Shown: positions 45,334 through 52,782 of the stretch, piece after piece
Position numbering within the stretch: position 1 is the first letter of the stretch
Layout of the letters: each line of letters opens with the position of its first letter
Assembly (NCBI RefSeq): GCF_012927305.1
Contig: NZ_JABBGH010000003.1
Location: 62,001-126,000, forward strand
Direction: 5' to 3'
Source of the DNA: Hymenobacter polaris
Lineage (GTDB): Bacteria > Bacteroidota > Bacteroidia > Cytophagales > Hymenobacteraceae
Length of the DNA stretch: 64,000 nucleotides
Position numbers and translations under genes: made by a program
Notes under the pieces: generated by a model
What the model was told of the DNA's origin: nothing
Databases searched by the model: none
Seen by the model: the letters and a program-made list of their open reading frames with translations, nothing else

Positions 45334-45340
45334 TACTTTG
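45334..45340 (+). promoter_or_regulatory. -7-like box (TACTTTG) before lemA
   Basis: TACTTTG resembles TAnnTTTG with one spacer base missing, 80 bp before the lemA-type ATG. It is a tentative promoter for the lemA-TPM operon. Confidence 0.3.
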
Positions 45341-45420
45341 CGCCGACTCGCGGCCGGGTTTAACCAGGCTCGCGCCGCGAAGTTGGCTCTCATCCCTCAA
45401 TTTCTTTCTTTCATCGGATT

Positions 45421-46086
45421 ATGAAACGTCTTCTCCTTTACTTCGCGGCTCTCGTGACGCTGATTTCGCAGTCCTCGTGCGGCTACAACGGCATGGTGCA
45501 GCGTGACCAGGCTGTTAAAACCCAGTGGGCCAACGTGCAAAGCGCCTACCAGCGCCGCGCCGACCTGATTCCGAACCTCGTAAACACGGTAAAAGGGGCT
45601 GCCAATTTCGAACAATCGACCCTGGAAGGCGTGGTGGAAGCGCGGGCCAAGGCCACCAGCGTCAATATCTCGGCCGACAACCTGACGCCCGAAAACATTC
45701 AGAAATTCCAGGCCGCGCAAGGGCAGCTGACGCAGGGCCTGGGGCGCCTGCTGGCCGTGGCCGAAAACTACCCGCAGCTGAAAGCCAACGAGAATTTCCA
45801 GGAGTTGCAGGCCCAGATTGAGGGCACCGAAAACCGCATCAACGTGGCCCGCGACAACTTCAACTCCTCGGTGAACGACTACAACACCTTCACGCGCTCG
45901 TTCCCCAACAACCTGTTTGCGGGCATGTTCGGCTTCCCGCCCAAGGGCTATTTTGAGGCCGACGCCTCGGCCAAGGACGCGCCCAAGGTTGATTTTGGCG
46001 ACATGGGCAACAAGGGCACTTCGAGCGCCCCCAACACCAGTTCCAGCCCGAGCAATAACGCTAGCAACGGCAACGGTCAGTTTTAA
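45421..46086 (+). CDS. LemA family lipoprotein
   Basis: A 221-residue membrane-anchored protein. The lipobox is QSSC with Cys20. The LemA four-helix core is clear: MVQRDQAVKTQWANVQSAYQ, RRADLIPNLVNTVKGAANFE (the conserved R-x-DLIPNLV), YPQLKANENFQELQAQIEGT and FNSSVNDYNTFTRSFPNNLF. The tail is Ser/Asn-rich and disordered (SSAPNTSSSPSNNASNGNGQ). LemA is often paired with TPM/YgcG-type proteins, which follow here. Its precise function is unknown; envelope stress has been suggested. Confidence 0.94.
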   Translation: MKRLLLYFAALVTLISQSSCGYNGMVQRDQAVKTQWANVQSAYQRRADLIPNLVNTVKGAANFEQSTLEGVVEARAKATSVNISADNLTPENIQKFQAAQGQLTQGLGRLLAVAENYPQLKANENFQELQAQIEGTENRINVARDNFNSSVNDYNTFTRSFPNNLFAGMFGFPPKGYFEADASAKDAPKVDFGDMGNKGTSSAPNTSSSPSNNASNGNGQF

Positions 46087-46092
46087 AGGCCC

Positions 46093-46139
46093 TAGGGGCG
46101 CGGCGGGCCCCTAATGCCCGTCGCGCCCCTAGCTTTTTC
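46093..46139 (+). terminator. Hairpin between lemA and the first TPM gene
   Basis: GGGGCGCGGCGGG pairs with CCCGTCGCGCCCC (one mismatch), followed by AGCTTTTTCT. It lies directly after lemA, so it may attenuate read-through into the TPM genes. Confidence 0.6.
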
Positions 46140-46150
46140 TTATCCTTCCC

Positions 46151-46612
46151 ATGACCCACCCGCTTACCGCCGCCCAGGAGGCGACGCTGGTTGCCGCCAT
46201 CAAGCAGGCCGAGCTGCGGACTTCGGGCGAAATCCGGCTGCACATCGAGGACCGCTGCCCCACGCCCGAGCCTCTCGACCGGGCCGCCCAGGTATTTGCC
46301 GAGCTGAAGATGCACCAAACCAAGCTGCGCAACGGCGTGCTATTTTACCTGGCCTGGCAAACGCGGCAGTTCGCCGTCATTGGCGATGCGGGCATTAATG
46401 CGGCGGTGCCCGACGAGTTTTGGGAGGCGGTGAAGGAAACAGTGCTCGACGACTTTCGGCAGGAGAAGTACGTGGCGGGGCTCGACCACGGCATCCGGCT
46501 GGTGGGCGAGCAGCTGCGCCAGTTTTATCCCTACGACGCGGCCACCGACGTGAACGAGCTATCCGACGACATTTCTTACGGCGACGACGCCCCTAGCCCC
46601 ACTCGCTCATGA
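46151..46612 (+). CDS. TPM domain protein
   Basis: A 153-residue cytoplasmic TPM-domain protein (YgcG/Psb32/MOLO-1 fold). It starts MTHPLTAAQEATLVAAIKQA and contains the hallmarks TSGEIRLHIEDRC and NGVLFYLAWQTRQFAVIGDA, then FRQEKYVAGLDHGIRLVGEQL. No signal peptide or membrane segment. Its TGA overlaps the next gene's ATG (ATGA), showing translational coupling with the larger TPM protein. TPM domains have weak phosphatase activity in plants and a photosystem-repair role, but the bacterial function is unclear. Confidence 0.88.
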   Translation: MTHPLTAAQEATLVAAIKQAELRTSGEIRLHIEDRCPTPEPLDRAAQVFAELKMHQTKLRNGVLFYLAWQTRQFAVIGDAGINAAVPDEFWEAVKETVLDDFRQEKYVAGLDHGIRLVGEQLRQFYPYDAATDVNELSDDISYGDDAPSPTRS

Positions 46613-47460
46613 TTGACGCGCCGCGTTTGGTACCCGCCCCCCCCAGGGGCTGGCTTTGGCTGCGCCCTAGCTGGCTGGGCGGCTGGCTACTGGCTTTGCT
46701 GTGGCTGCTGGCCCTAGGGGCAGCGCAGGCCCAGCAGGTGCCACCGCGCCCCGACCCGCCCAAGCTGGTAAACGACCTGGCCGGCATGCTGCAGCCCGAC
46801 CAGGTGGCGGCGCTGGAGCAAAAGCTGGTGGCCTATAACGACAGCACCTCGTCACAAATCGCCATCGTGACGGTGCCTTCGCTGGGCAACAGCGACATTT
46901 TCAGCTACGCCCAGAAGCTGTTTCAGGATTGGGGCATCGGGCAAAAGGGCAAAAACAACGGCATTTTGCTGCTGGTGGCGCTGCAAGACCGGCAGGCCCG
47001 CATCCAAACCGGCTCGGGCATGGAAGGTGCCGTGCCCGACGCCCTGGCCAAACGTATTATTAACTATCGCCTCAAGCACGCCTTTCAGCAGCAGCAGTAC
47101 TACCAGGGCCTCGACGAGGCCACCGACGACCTGTTTAAGCTGCTAAAGGGCGAATACAAGGCCGACCCCGAGCAAGCCCGTGGCCGCCGCGATAACTCCG
47201 GCTCCGGCTGGGGCTTCTGGCTGATTATTGGCGTGCTGGTGCTGGTATTTCTATTCCGCTCGCGGGGCGGCGGGGGCCGGGGCGGGCGCGGCGGTATTGG
47301 CGGCGGCTTCGTGCCGCCCATCATCTTCGGCGACTTCTCGGGCGGCCGCGGTGTGTTTGGCGGTGGCGGCGGCGGCTGGGGGGGCGGCGGAGGAGGAGGC
47401 GGCTTCGGCGGCTTTGGCGGGGGCAGCAGCGGCGGCGGCGGCGCCAGCGGCAGCTGGTAG
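46609..47460 (+). CDS. TPM domain membrane protein (YgcG type) with Gly-rich C-terminus
   Basis: A 283-residue protein. A signal peptide (about residues 1-41, LLALLWLLALGAAQAQQ) is followed by a periplasmic TPM domain with PKLVNDLAGMLQPDQVAALE, SSQIAIVTVPSLGNSDIFSY and GKNNGILLLVALQDRQARIQ. One transmembrane helix (WLIIGVLVLVFLF, about residues 205-217) leads to a Gly-rich tail of GGGGR/GGGW repeats ending SGGGGASGSW. This LemA/TPM pairing is common in bacteria. The gene ends before a bidirectional terminator. Confidence 0.9.
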   Translation: MIDAPRLVPAPPRGWLWLRPSWLGGWLLALLWLLALGAAQAQQVPPRPDPPKLVNDLAGMLQPDQVAALEQKLVAYNDSTSSQIAIVTVPSLGNSDIFSYAQKLFQDWGIGQKGKNNGILLLVALQDRQARIQTGSGMEGAVPDALAKRIINYRLKHAFQQQQYYQGLDEATDDLFKLLKGEYKADPEQARGRRDNSGSGWGFWLIIGVLVLVFLFRSRGGGGRGGRGGIGGGFVPPIIFGDFSGGRGVFGGGGGGWGGGGGGGGFGGFGGGSSGGGGASGSW

Positions 47461-47490
47461 CGGCAGGCCCCGCAGCCCTGACACGTAGCT

Positions 47491-47529
47491 AAAAGGCGGT
47501 TGAGCTTACGTGGCTCGGCCGCCTTTTTT
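47491..47529. terminator. Bidirectional terminator between the TPM operon and the exonuclease gene
   Basis: AAAAGGCGG...GAGC pairs with GCTC...CCGCCTTTTT around a short loop. It overlaps the exonuclease stop codon at 47528-47530 and serves both convergent genes. Confidence 0.75.
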
Positions 47530-48154
47530 AGGCGCCATCTGCACCGAGCTGCACCTCCTTGTAGAAGGGCTTGTCGTAGAATGGCCGCAGCAAGCGCACC
47601 ACTTCCAAGGCATCGGCCAGGGCCTGGTGGGCCACGTGGGGCTCGGCCTGGCCGGCGCGGGCCTGGCAGATGAGCATGGTGGGCAAGCGCGAGTCCTTCT
47701 GCCAATTGAGATAAAAAGCCGCGGGGTCGAGGGTGGCCGGCTCGGACCGGACCAGGGTGCCCCAGCCGGGCAGCTCGCGCAGGAAAAGTAGGTCGAAGGT
47801 GGCCACGTTCTTGCCAGCCATCACTACGCTCACGCAGTCTTTCTTATTGGGCTTGAAGCCATTGGCTAGCAAAAACTCGCGCAGCTGCGGCAGCACCTCG
47901 TCGGGGCGGCAGATGTCGGGCGCGTCGCGCTTGTTTTTATCGGCCAGCTCGGCTAGCAGGCCCGCGTTCAGGGCCAGCGCCCCGGCCGTACCGCAGATTT
48001 CGGGGTGGCGCAGGGCGCGGCGAAAGGCCGGCAGCTCCCCTAGGGGGGTGGCAGACGTGCGGCGGGTATCCTCCACTACGGCGGCCAGTTCCAGCACCTG
48101 GTGGCGCAAGGGGTCGGGGCCGCTCATTTCGAGGTCAATGGAAACGTAGCGCAT
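47528..48154 (-). CDS. DnaQ-like 3'-5' exonuclease
   Basis: A 208-residue DEDD-type nuclease. The first motif SIDLEMSGPDP contains the metal-binding Asp7 and Glu9, a second Asp is in KNVATFDLLFL, and the third motif HQALADALEVVRLL carries the His and Asp of the DEDDh class. No polymerase contact domain is attached. It resembles the oligoribonuclease/proofreading exonuclease superfamily; the substrate, RNA or DNA, is not known. It precedes recJ on the same strand's reading direction, but the 97-bp gap makes an operon uncertain. Confidence 0.85.
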   Translation of the reverse strand: MRYVSIDLEMSGPDPLRHQVLELAAVVEDTRRTSATPLGELPAFRRALRHPEICGTAGALALNAGLLAELADKNKRDAPDICRPDEVLPQLREFLLANGFKPNKKDCVSVVMAGKNVATFDLLFLRELPGWGTLVRSEPATLDPAAFYLNWQKDSRLPTMLICQARAGQAEPHVAHQALADALEVVRLLRPFYDKPFYKEVQLGADGA

Positions 48155-48250
48155 GCGGTAAATGAGCGAGTGAATAAAGTAGCTGGAATACGGCCCGTTG
48201 CCAGGGGCGTTTACCTACCGACTACTTTACGCAGTTACTCACTTGCTCAT

Positions 48251-50125
48251 TTACTCTTTCCAACGCAAGTCCATTAGGCGCAGCTGCAGCGTGCGACTAC
48301 CGCGAAACTCATTCATTTCCAGCATGTAACATGACTCCAGAATGGCATCCGGGTTGTCGAGCAGCCTAGGCAGGTAGTGGCCTAGGCCAAAGCCGATGGC
48401 CTCCACCACCAGGCCTGGTGACTGCTGGGGCTGGGTGAGACGCATTTTGAGGTGGCCGGCCACGCCCACGGGCCGCACCGAGCCGGGCACGGCGCGCAGG
48501 TCGGTGCTGGCGAAAATGGGCTGCGGGTTGCCGGGCCCAAAGGGTTCGAGCTGGCTCATCTCGTGCAAAAACTCCTCCGTCAGCTGCCGCAAATCGAGCC
48601 AGCCATCCACATCGATGGGGCGCACGGGGCGCTGGCCGGCGGGCTGCCGGGCGGCCACCTCGCGCATAAACTGCTCGCGAAAAGCCTCCACGTTTTCGAT
48701 GGGCAGGGCCAGGCCCGCCGCCGCCTTGTGGCCCCCAAACTGGCGCAGCAGCGGGGCGCAGGCCTCCAGCACCTCGTGCACGTCGAAGCCGGCCACCGAG
48801 CGGGCCGAGCCGGTAGCCAGGCCGTCGCGCTCGGTGAGGATGACGGTGGGGCGGTAGTACTGGTCGAGGCAGCGCGAGGCCACGATGCCTAGCACTCCCT
48901 GCGGCCAGTGCGGCTGGTAGAGCACGGTGGCCGGCGCGGTAGCCCCTAGGGGGTCGGCCTCAATCATGGCCAGCGCCTCCTGGGTGGTGCGCGCGTCCGA
49001 GAGGCGGCGCTCCTGATTCATGTGGTCCACTACTTCGGCCGTGTAGCGGGCCTCTTGCTGGGTGGGGGCCAGCAGCATGTTCACGGCGCGGTGGGCGTCG
49101 CCCATGCGCCCGGCCGCGTTGATGCGCGGCGCAAAGCCAAACACCAGCGAGCTGAGGCTGAGCGGCCCCTGGCGCGGCGCGGCCAGCTCGTGCAGCGCGG
49201 CCAGGCCGGGGCGCAGGCCGTCGGGGGGGCTAGGGGGCGCCAGGTGCAGCGGCACCGGCCCGTCGAGGGTGTCGGCGGCGGTGTAGGCCTGGGGCTCGGC
49301 GGGTGCGAAGGCGGCGGCCTGGGTTACGTTGAAGCGGCGCAGGCCGTGGGCGGCCAGAATGCGGTTTTCACCCGTCACGGGCACCACGTCGGCGGCAATG
49401 CTCACGGCTACCAGGTCGAGCTGGGCGTAGAGGGGGGCTAGGGGGAGGTCGAGCTGCTCGGTCAGGGCCTGCATCAGCTTGAAGCCCACGCCGCAGCCCG
49501 ACAAATCGGGGTACGGGTAGTGGCAGTCGGGGCGCTTGGGGTCGAGCACGGCCAGGGCGGCGGGCAACTCCTCGCCGGGCAGGTGGTGGTCGCACACAAT
49601 AAAGTCGACCCCCTGCGTATTGGCATAGGCCACTTGCTCCAGGGCCTTGATGCCGCAGTCGAGCGTCACGACCAAGCTAAAGCCGTGCTCCTTGGCAAAG
49701 TCCACGGCCTGCATCGAGATGCCGTAGCCCTCGCGGTGGCGGTCGGGGATGTAGGGCTGCAGGCGGCTTAGCTCCTCGGGCGTGCCGGGGGCGTCGGCCA
49801 GGGGGCGCAAGTAGCTCACCACCAGCGCCACCGACGTAATGCCGTCCACATCGTAGTCGCCCAGCACCAGCACTTTCTCGCCTTCTTCCAGGGCGCGGCG
49901 CAGGCGGGCAATGGCCACATCCATGTCGCACATCAGCCAGGGCGAAGGCAGGTCGGTCAGCTTAGGGTCGAAGAAAGCCTGGGCGGCGGCGGCCGTTTCG
50001 ATGCCGCGCTGGGCCAGCAGGCGAGCCAGCACCGGCCCAATGGGCAGCGTCCGCGTTAGCGTGGCCACTGCCTCGGGAGCCGGGTCAGGAGCAAATACCC
50101 ATTGCTTAAGCGGAATAACAGACAT
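48251..50125 (-). CDS. recJ: Single-stranded-DNA-specific exonuclease RecJ
   Basis: A 624-residue 5'-3' exonuclease of recombinational and mismatch repair. The DHH phosphoesterase motifs are present: VLVLGDYDVDGITSVALVVS (motif I with DxD), VVTLDCGIKALEQ and FIVCDHHLPGEELP (DHH). The DHHA1 domain (FGGHKAAAGLALPIENVEAF, the GGH motif) and the C-terminal OB domain (DVDGWLDLRQLTEEFLHEMS) follow. A TAATTTTG box lies 27 bp upstream of the ATG. The gene shares a divergent promoter region with the 37-codon ORF. Confidence 0.97.
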   Translation of the reverse strand: MSVIPLKQWVFAPDPAPEAVATLTRTLPIGPVLARLLAQRGIETAAAAQAFFDPKLTDLPSPWLMCDMDVAIARLRRALEEGEKVLVLGDYDVDGITSVALVVSYLRPLADAPGTPEELSRLQPYIPDRHREGYGISMQAVDFAKEHGFSLVVTLDCGIKALEQVAYANTQGVDFIVCDHHLPGEELPAALAVLDPKRPDCHYPYPDLSGCGVGFKLMQALTEQLDLPLAPLYAQLDLVAVSIAADVVPVTGENRILAAHGLRRFNVTQAAAFAPAEPQAYTAADTLDGPVPLHLAPPSPPDGLRPGLAALHELAAPRQGPLSLSSLVFGFAPRINAAGRMGDAHRAVNMLLAPTQQEARYTAEVVDHMNQERRLSDARTTQEALAMIEADPLGATAPATVLYQPHWPQGVLGIVASRCLDQYYRPTVILTERDGLATGSARSVAGFDVHEVLEACAPLLRQFGGHKAAAGLALPIENVEAFREQFMREVAARQPAGQRPVRPIDVDGWLDLRQLTEEFLHEMSQLEPFGPGNPQPIFASTDLRAVPGSVRPVGVAGHLKMRLTQPQQSPGLVVEAIGFGLGHYLPRLLDNPDAILESCYMLEMNEFRGSRTLQLRLMDLRWKE

Positions 50126-50151
50126 AGATAGGGTTAACGTAGGAATAACCT

Positions 50152-50159
50152 CAAAATTA
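50152..50159 (-). promoter_or_regulatory. -7 box (TAATTTTG) of recJ
   Basis: Minus-strand TAnnTTTG match, 27 bp before the recJ start codon. Confidence 0.5.
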
Positions 50160-50177
50160 CGGCATAATTACCCGCCG

Positions 50178-50185
50178 TACCTTCG
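50178..50185 (+). promoter_or_regulatory. -7-like box (TACCTTCG) before the 37-codon ORF
   Basis: One mismatch to TAnnTTTG, 22 bp before the ATG at 50207, back to back with the recJ promoter. Confidence 0.4.
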
Positions 50186-50206
50186 GCTCCCGTTTCCGTC
50201 CGCCCC

Positions 50207-50320
50207 ATGCGTCCCCTCCGCGAGTTCTATCAGCGTTACCGTCAGTACGTTTCCACCGATGCACTGATGTACTTGGTCTTCATTGTGGTGCTGGCTTTAC
50301 TGTTCCTTTTTTTCCGCTAG
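50207..50320 (+). CDS. 37-residue single-pass membrane microprotein
   Basis: An ATG-initiated ORF of 37 codons. The sequence is MRPLREFYQRYRQYVSTDAL, then MYLVFIVVLALLFLFFR and TAG at 50318-50320. The N-terminal half is basic and aromatic and the second half is one transmembrane helix, so it should sit in the inner membrane with its N-terminus inside. A -7-like box precedes it in the divergent recJ promoter region. Such small ORFs are usually missed in annotation. No known family is recognised. Without comparative data chance remains possible, although the clean helix and spacing argue for a gene. Confidence 0.5.
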   Translation: MRPLREFYQRYRQYVSTDALMYLVFIVVLALLFLFFR

Positions 50321-50372
50321 GGGCCCTAGACACCCCGGCTACTGCTACTGCGGCGGCCAGCCGCCCTGCGCG

Positions 50373-52229
50373 CTACTGCACCGCGTCGCCGCGCAGGTGG
50401 CGGAAGCGCTTGCGGGCCTCCGCCACGTAAATGCTGCCGGGATACTTAGTTAGCACCTGCTGGTAGTGCTCCTGCGCCTTGGCCTTGTCGCCCAGGTTCT
50501 GCTCCTCAATTTCGGCCAGCAAAAACAAGGCGTCGTCGCTCAGCACGTCGTACTTGGGGTTGCTGGTAATTTGCCCCAGGGTGGCGGCGGCGGCGGCGTA
50601 GGCCCCGGTGCGGCGCTGCAGGCGGGCCTTCAGCAGCAAGGCATCGTCGGCGATGGTATGGCCGGGGTAGCGGGCCAGCAGCGCATCGAGGCCCGTGATG
50701 GCCTGCGGCAACTGGTTGCGAAACACCAGCGCCTCCACGGCGGCGTAGTCCTTTAGGGCCAGCCCTAGGGTATCCACCGCCAGCCCTTCTTGGATAAGCA
50801 GCGAAAGCTGCATGGCGTCGTTGGCGATTTCGCGGGTGGTGGCTTCCTTCAGAATATCCAAGTGGCTCTTGGCCAGCTTAAAGTCGCCGGCAAAGTAGCT
50901 CAAGCGTGCGTTGCGCAGCTTGGCTTCCTGCCCGATAGCCGCCTCAGGGTTAGCCTTTTCTACCTGCGAATACAGCAGCGTGGCCTCCCAGGGCTCGCCC
51001 TTCAGCAGGTCAATATCGCCGAGCGCCAGCTTGGCCTCGGCCACGGCCTCGGGCGCGGCGCGGGGCATGGCTATCACGCGCTCCAGCAGCGGCACGGCCC
51101 TAGGCTGGTCGTCGAGCTGAAAGGCGTAGAGCTGGGCCAGACGGTTCAGCACCGGGGCCGCATCGGGCGTCGAGCCCAGCTCGGTAACCAGGGCGGCGTA
51201 GTCGGCGGCCAGGGCGCGCAGCTGGGCCTGGTCCACGGGGTAGGTATCGCGCACCTGGGCTTCGCGGGCCTCGAGCAGCAGCTGGCGGGCGCGGCCGTAG
51301 AAGGGGCCGGTGCGGTACTCGCGCAACACATATTCGCAGGCGGCCACGGCGGTAGCGTAGTCGCGATTGCGCTGCGCGATGCCGGCCAGCGCCAGCACCC
51401 TAGCCCCCTGCGCCTCGGCGCGGCGGTCGAGGGCGCGGGCCTGCACCAGCGCGCCCGCAAAATCGTGGCGCTGCACTTGCAGCCACAACAGCAGCTCGCT
51501 GTAGGCTTGCTGGTCGGGCTGAGCTTGCACCTTGCCTACCAGCAGCTTTTCCAGCGTGTCAAAATCCTTTTCTTCGCGCAGCGCGTTTTGCAGCATGTTG
51601 CGCACGAAAGGCAGTTGCTGGGGGTCGCGCTCCACCAGGCGCAGGGTTTCGTCGAGCAGCTTGTCCTGCTGCTGACTCTGGGTGTAGAACTGGATAAGCT
51701 GGGCGGCGTACTCGGTATTGTTGCGGGCCAGCTCGCGGCCGCGCAGATAGGTTTTCTCGGCCCACTGCGGCAACTCGCGCTGCTGGAAGTCGGCCGCCAC
51801 CGGCGCCACTTGCGGCGGCGTCAGTTGGCTAATCACCTTTTGGTACTGCTTGTCGGCGGCCGCCTGGTCGCCGCTGGCGGCGTACAGCGCCCCTAGGGCC
51901 ACGCCGTAGGTGCCCTCTTCGGGGTGCTGGCGCTGGCCGCGCTTGAGCAGCTTTTCGGCCTCCTTGTAGCGCTTGAGGCCCTGCAGGGCCGCGAGGTAGC
52001 TGGGCAGCACCTCGGGCGCGGTTTGCTCGTCGCTTTTCAGCTTTTCAAACAAGAAGGCGGCCTTCTCAAACTCGCCCCGCTTGGTGTACTCGCGGGCCAG
52101 CGTGGCGCCATCCACGGGCGCCCAGGCGCCGGAGTTGCCGGGCTGGGGGGGCCTAGGGATAAACTGGGCTTGCGCCGAGGCCACCAGGGCCAGGCCGCCG
52201 GCCAGTAGAAAGATGGAAGTACAACGCAT
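50373..52229 (-). CDS. Exported tetratricopeptide-repeat protein
   Basis: A 618-residue protein from the ATG at 52229, with a signal peptide (MRCTSIFLLAGGLALVASAQ, then AQF). Many TPR units follow, for example GEFEKAAFLFEKLKSDEQTA, YKEAEKLLKRGQRQHPEEGT, LYAFQLDDQPRAVPLLERVI and KAKAQEHYQQVLTKYPGSIY near the end, indicating a periplasmic solenoid for protein contacts. The last repeats resemble the YbgF/BamD-like form (YPGSIYVAEARKRFRHLRGD). A GTG three codons upstream is also possible. The partner is not known. Confidence 0.85.
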   Translation of the reverse strand: MRCTSIFLLAGGLALVASAQAQFIPRPPQPGNSGAWAPVDGATLAREYTKRGEFEKAAFLFEKLKSDEQTAPEVLPSYLAALQGLKRYKEAEKLLKRGQRQHPEEGTYGVALGALYAASGDQAAADKQYQKVISQLTPPQVAPVAADFQQRELPQWAEKTYLRGRELARNNTEYAAQLIQFYTQSQQQDKLLDETLRLVERDPQQLPFVRNMLQNALREEKDFDTLEKLLVGKVQAQPDQQAYSELLLWLQVQRHDFAGALVQARALDRRAEAQGARVLALAGIAQRNRDYATAVAACEYVLREYRTGPFYGRARQLLLEAREAQVRDTYPVDQAQLRALAADYAALVTELGSTPDAAPVLNRLAQLYAFQLDDQPRAVPLLERVIAMPRAAPEAVAEAKLALGDIDLLKGEPWEATLLYSQVEKANPEAAIGQEAKLRNARLSYFAGDFKLAKSHLDILKEATTREIANDAMQLSLLIQEGLAVDTLGLALKDYAAVEALVFRNQLPQAITGLDALLARYPGHTIADDALLLKARLQRRTGAYAAAAATLGQITSNPKYDVLSDDALFLLAEIEEQNLGDKAKAQEHYQQVLTKYPGSIYVAEARKRFRHLRGDAVQ

Positions 52230-52310
52230 ACTGTTCACGGCTCTTCCCGCTTGGTTTTCTACCTAACGCTATTGCTGCGCCGCTTTGTTCAGGGCGAGCG
52301 AGCCGATTAC

Positions 52311-52604
52311 TTACAACGCCCCGAGCCAGCTGCACAGCTGCCAGCCAAGCAAGCCGGCTAGCAAGGTGGCCAGGCCGCGCAGCTCCGAACGCATGGCCGA
52401 CCAGGGGCGTTGGTACACGTAGCTGTTAACCAAGGGCATCCCGCCCAGCGCCAGCACTAGCGCTACCGGAAAGGCCAAGTGTTTTAACTCCTCGGGCCAA
52501 GCGCTGGAATGCCGAAAGATGAAGCACAGCGCCAGCCCGAGGCCGATGCACAGCAGACCCGGCAGGCCCCGCTGCATAAAAGAAATAGTGACTTTTGGCT
52601 GCAT
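52311..52604 (-). CDS. Small membrane protein of unknown function
   Basis: A 97-residue protein with three hydrophobic segments: GLPGLLCIGLGLALCFIF (about 13-30), LAFPVALVLALGGMPLVNSY (43-62) and LATLLAGLLGWQLCSWLGAL at the very C-terminus. Short basic or polar loops separate them. No family is recognised. It lies between the TPR protein gene and the PpiD-like gene, with a hairpin upstream at 52707. Codon use is like its neighbours. Confidence 0.6.
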   Translation of the reverse strand: MQPKVTISFMQRGLPGLLCIGLGLALCFIFRHSSAWPEELKHLAFPVALVLALGGMPLVNSYVYQRPWSAMRSELRGLATLLAGLLGWQLCSWLGAL

Positions 52605-52706
52605 GGAACGGAGGCGCTAGTTAGGCAAGCAATATACGCGCAGTAGCCTGTCGCTCCGTGGCCTAGGCCCCGCCAACTTCCCCAAAGCCTGCCTTCCTTA
52701 ACGCAA

Positions 52707-52733
52707 CCGGCCGCACCCTAGGGGCGCGGCCGG
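52707..52733. terminator. Hairpin after the PpiD-like gene
   Basis: CCGGCCGC pairs with GCGGCCGG around a loop containing CCCTAGGGG. It lies 50 bp past the PpiD-like stop codon; the T-run is weak on both strands, so a terminator role is only likely. Confidence 0.4.
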
Positions 52734-52782
52734 CTGGTAAACCTATCCTTGTATAGCGAGCTATGGCGAGCGCGACTAACTC

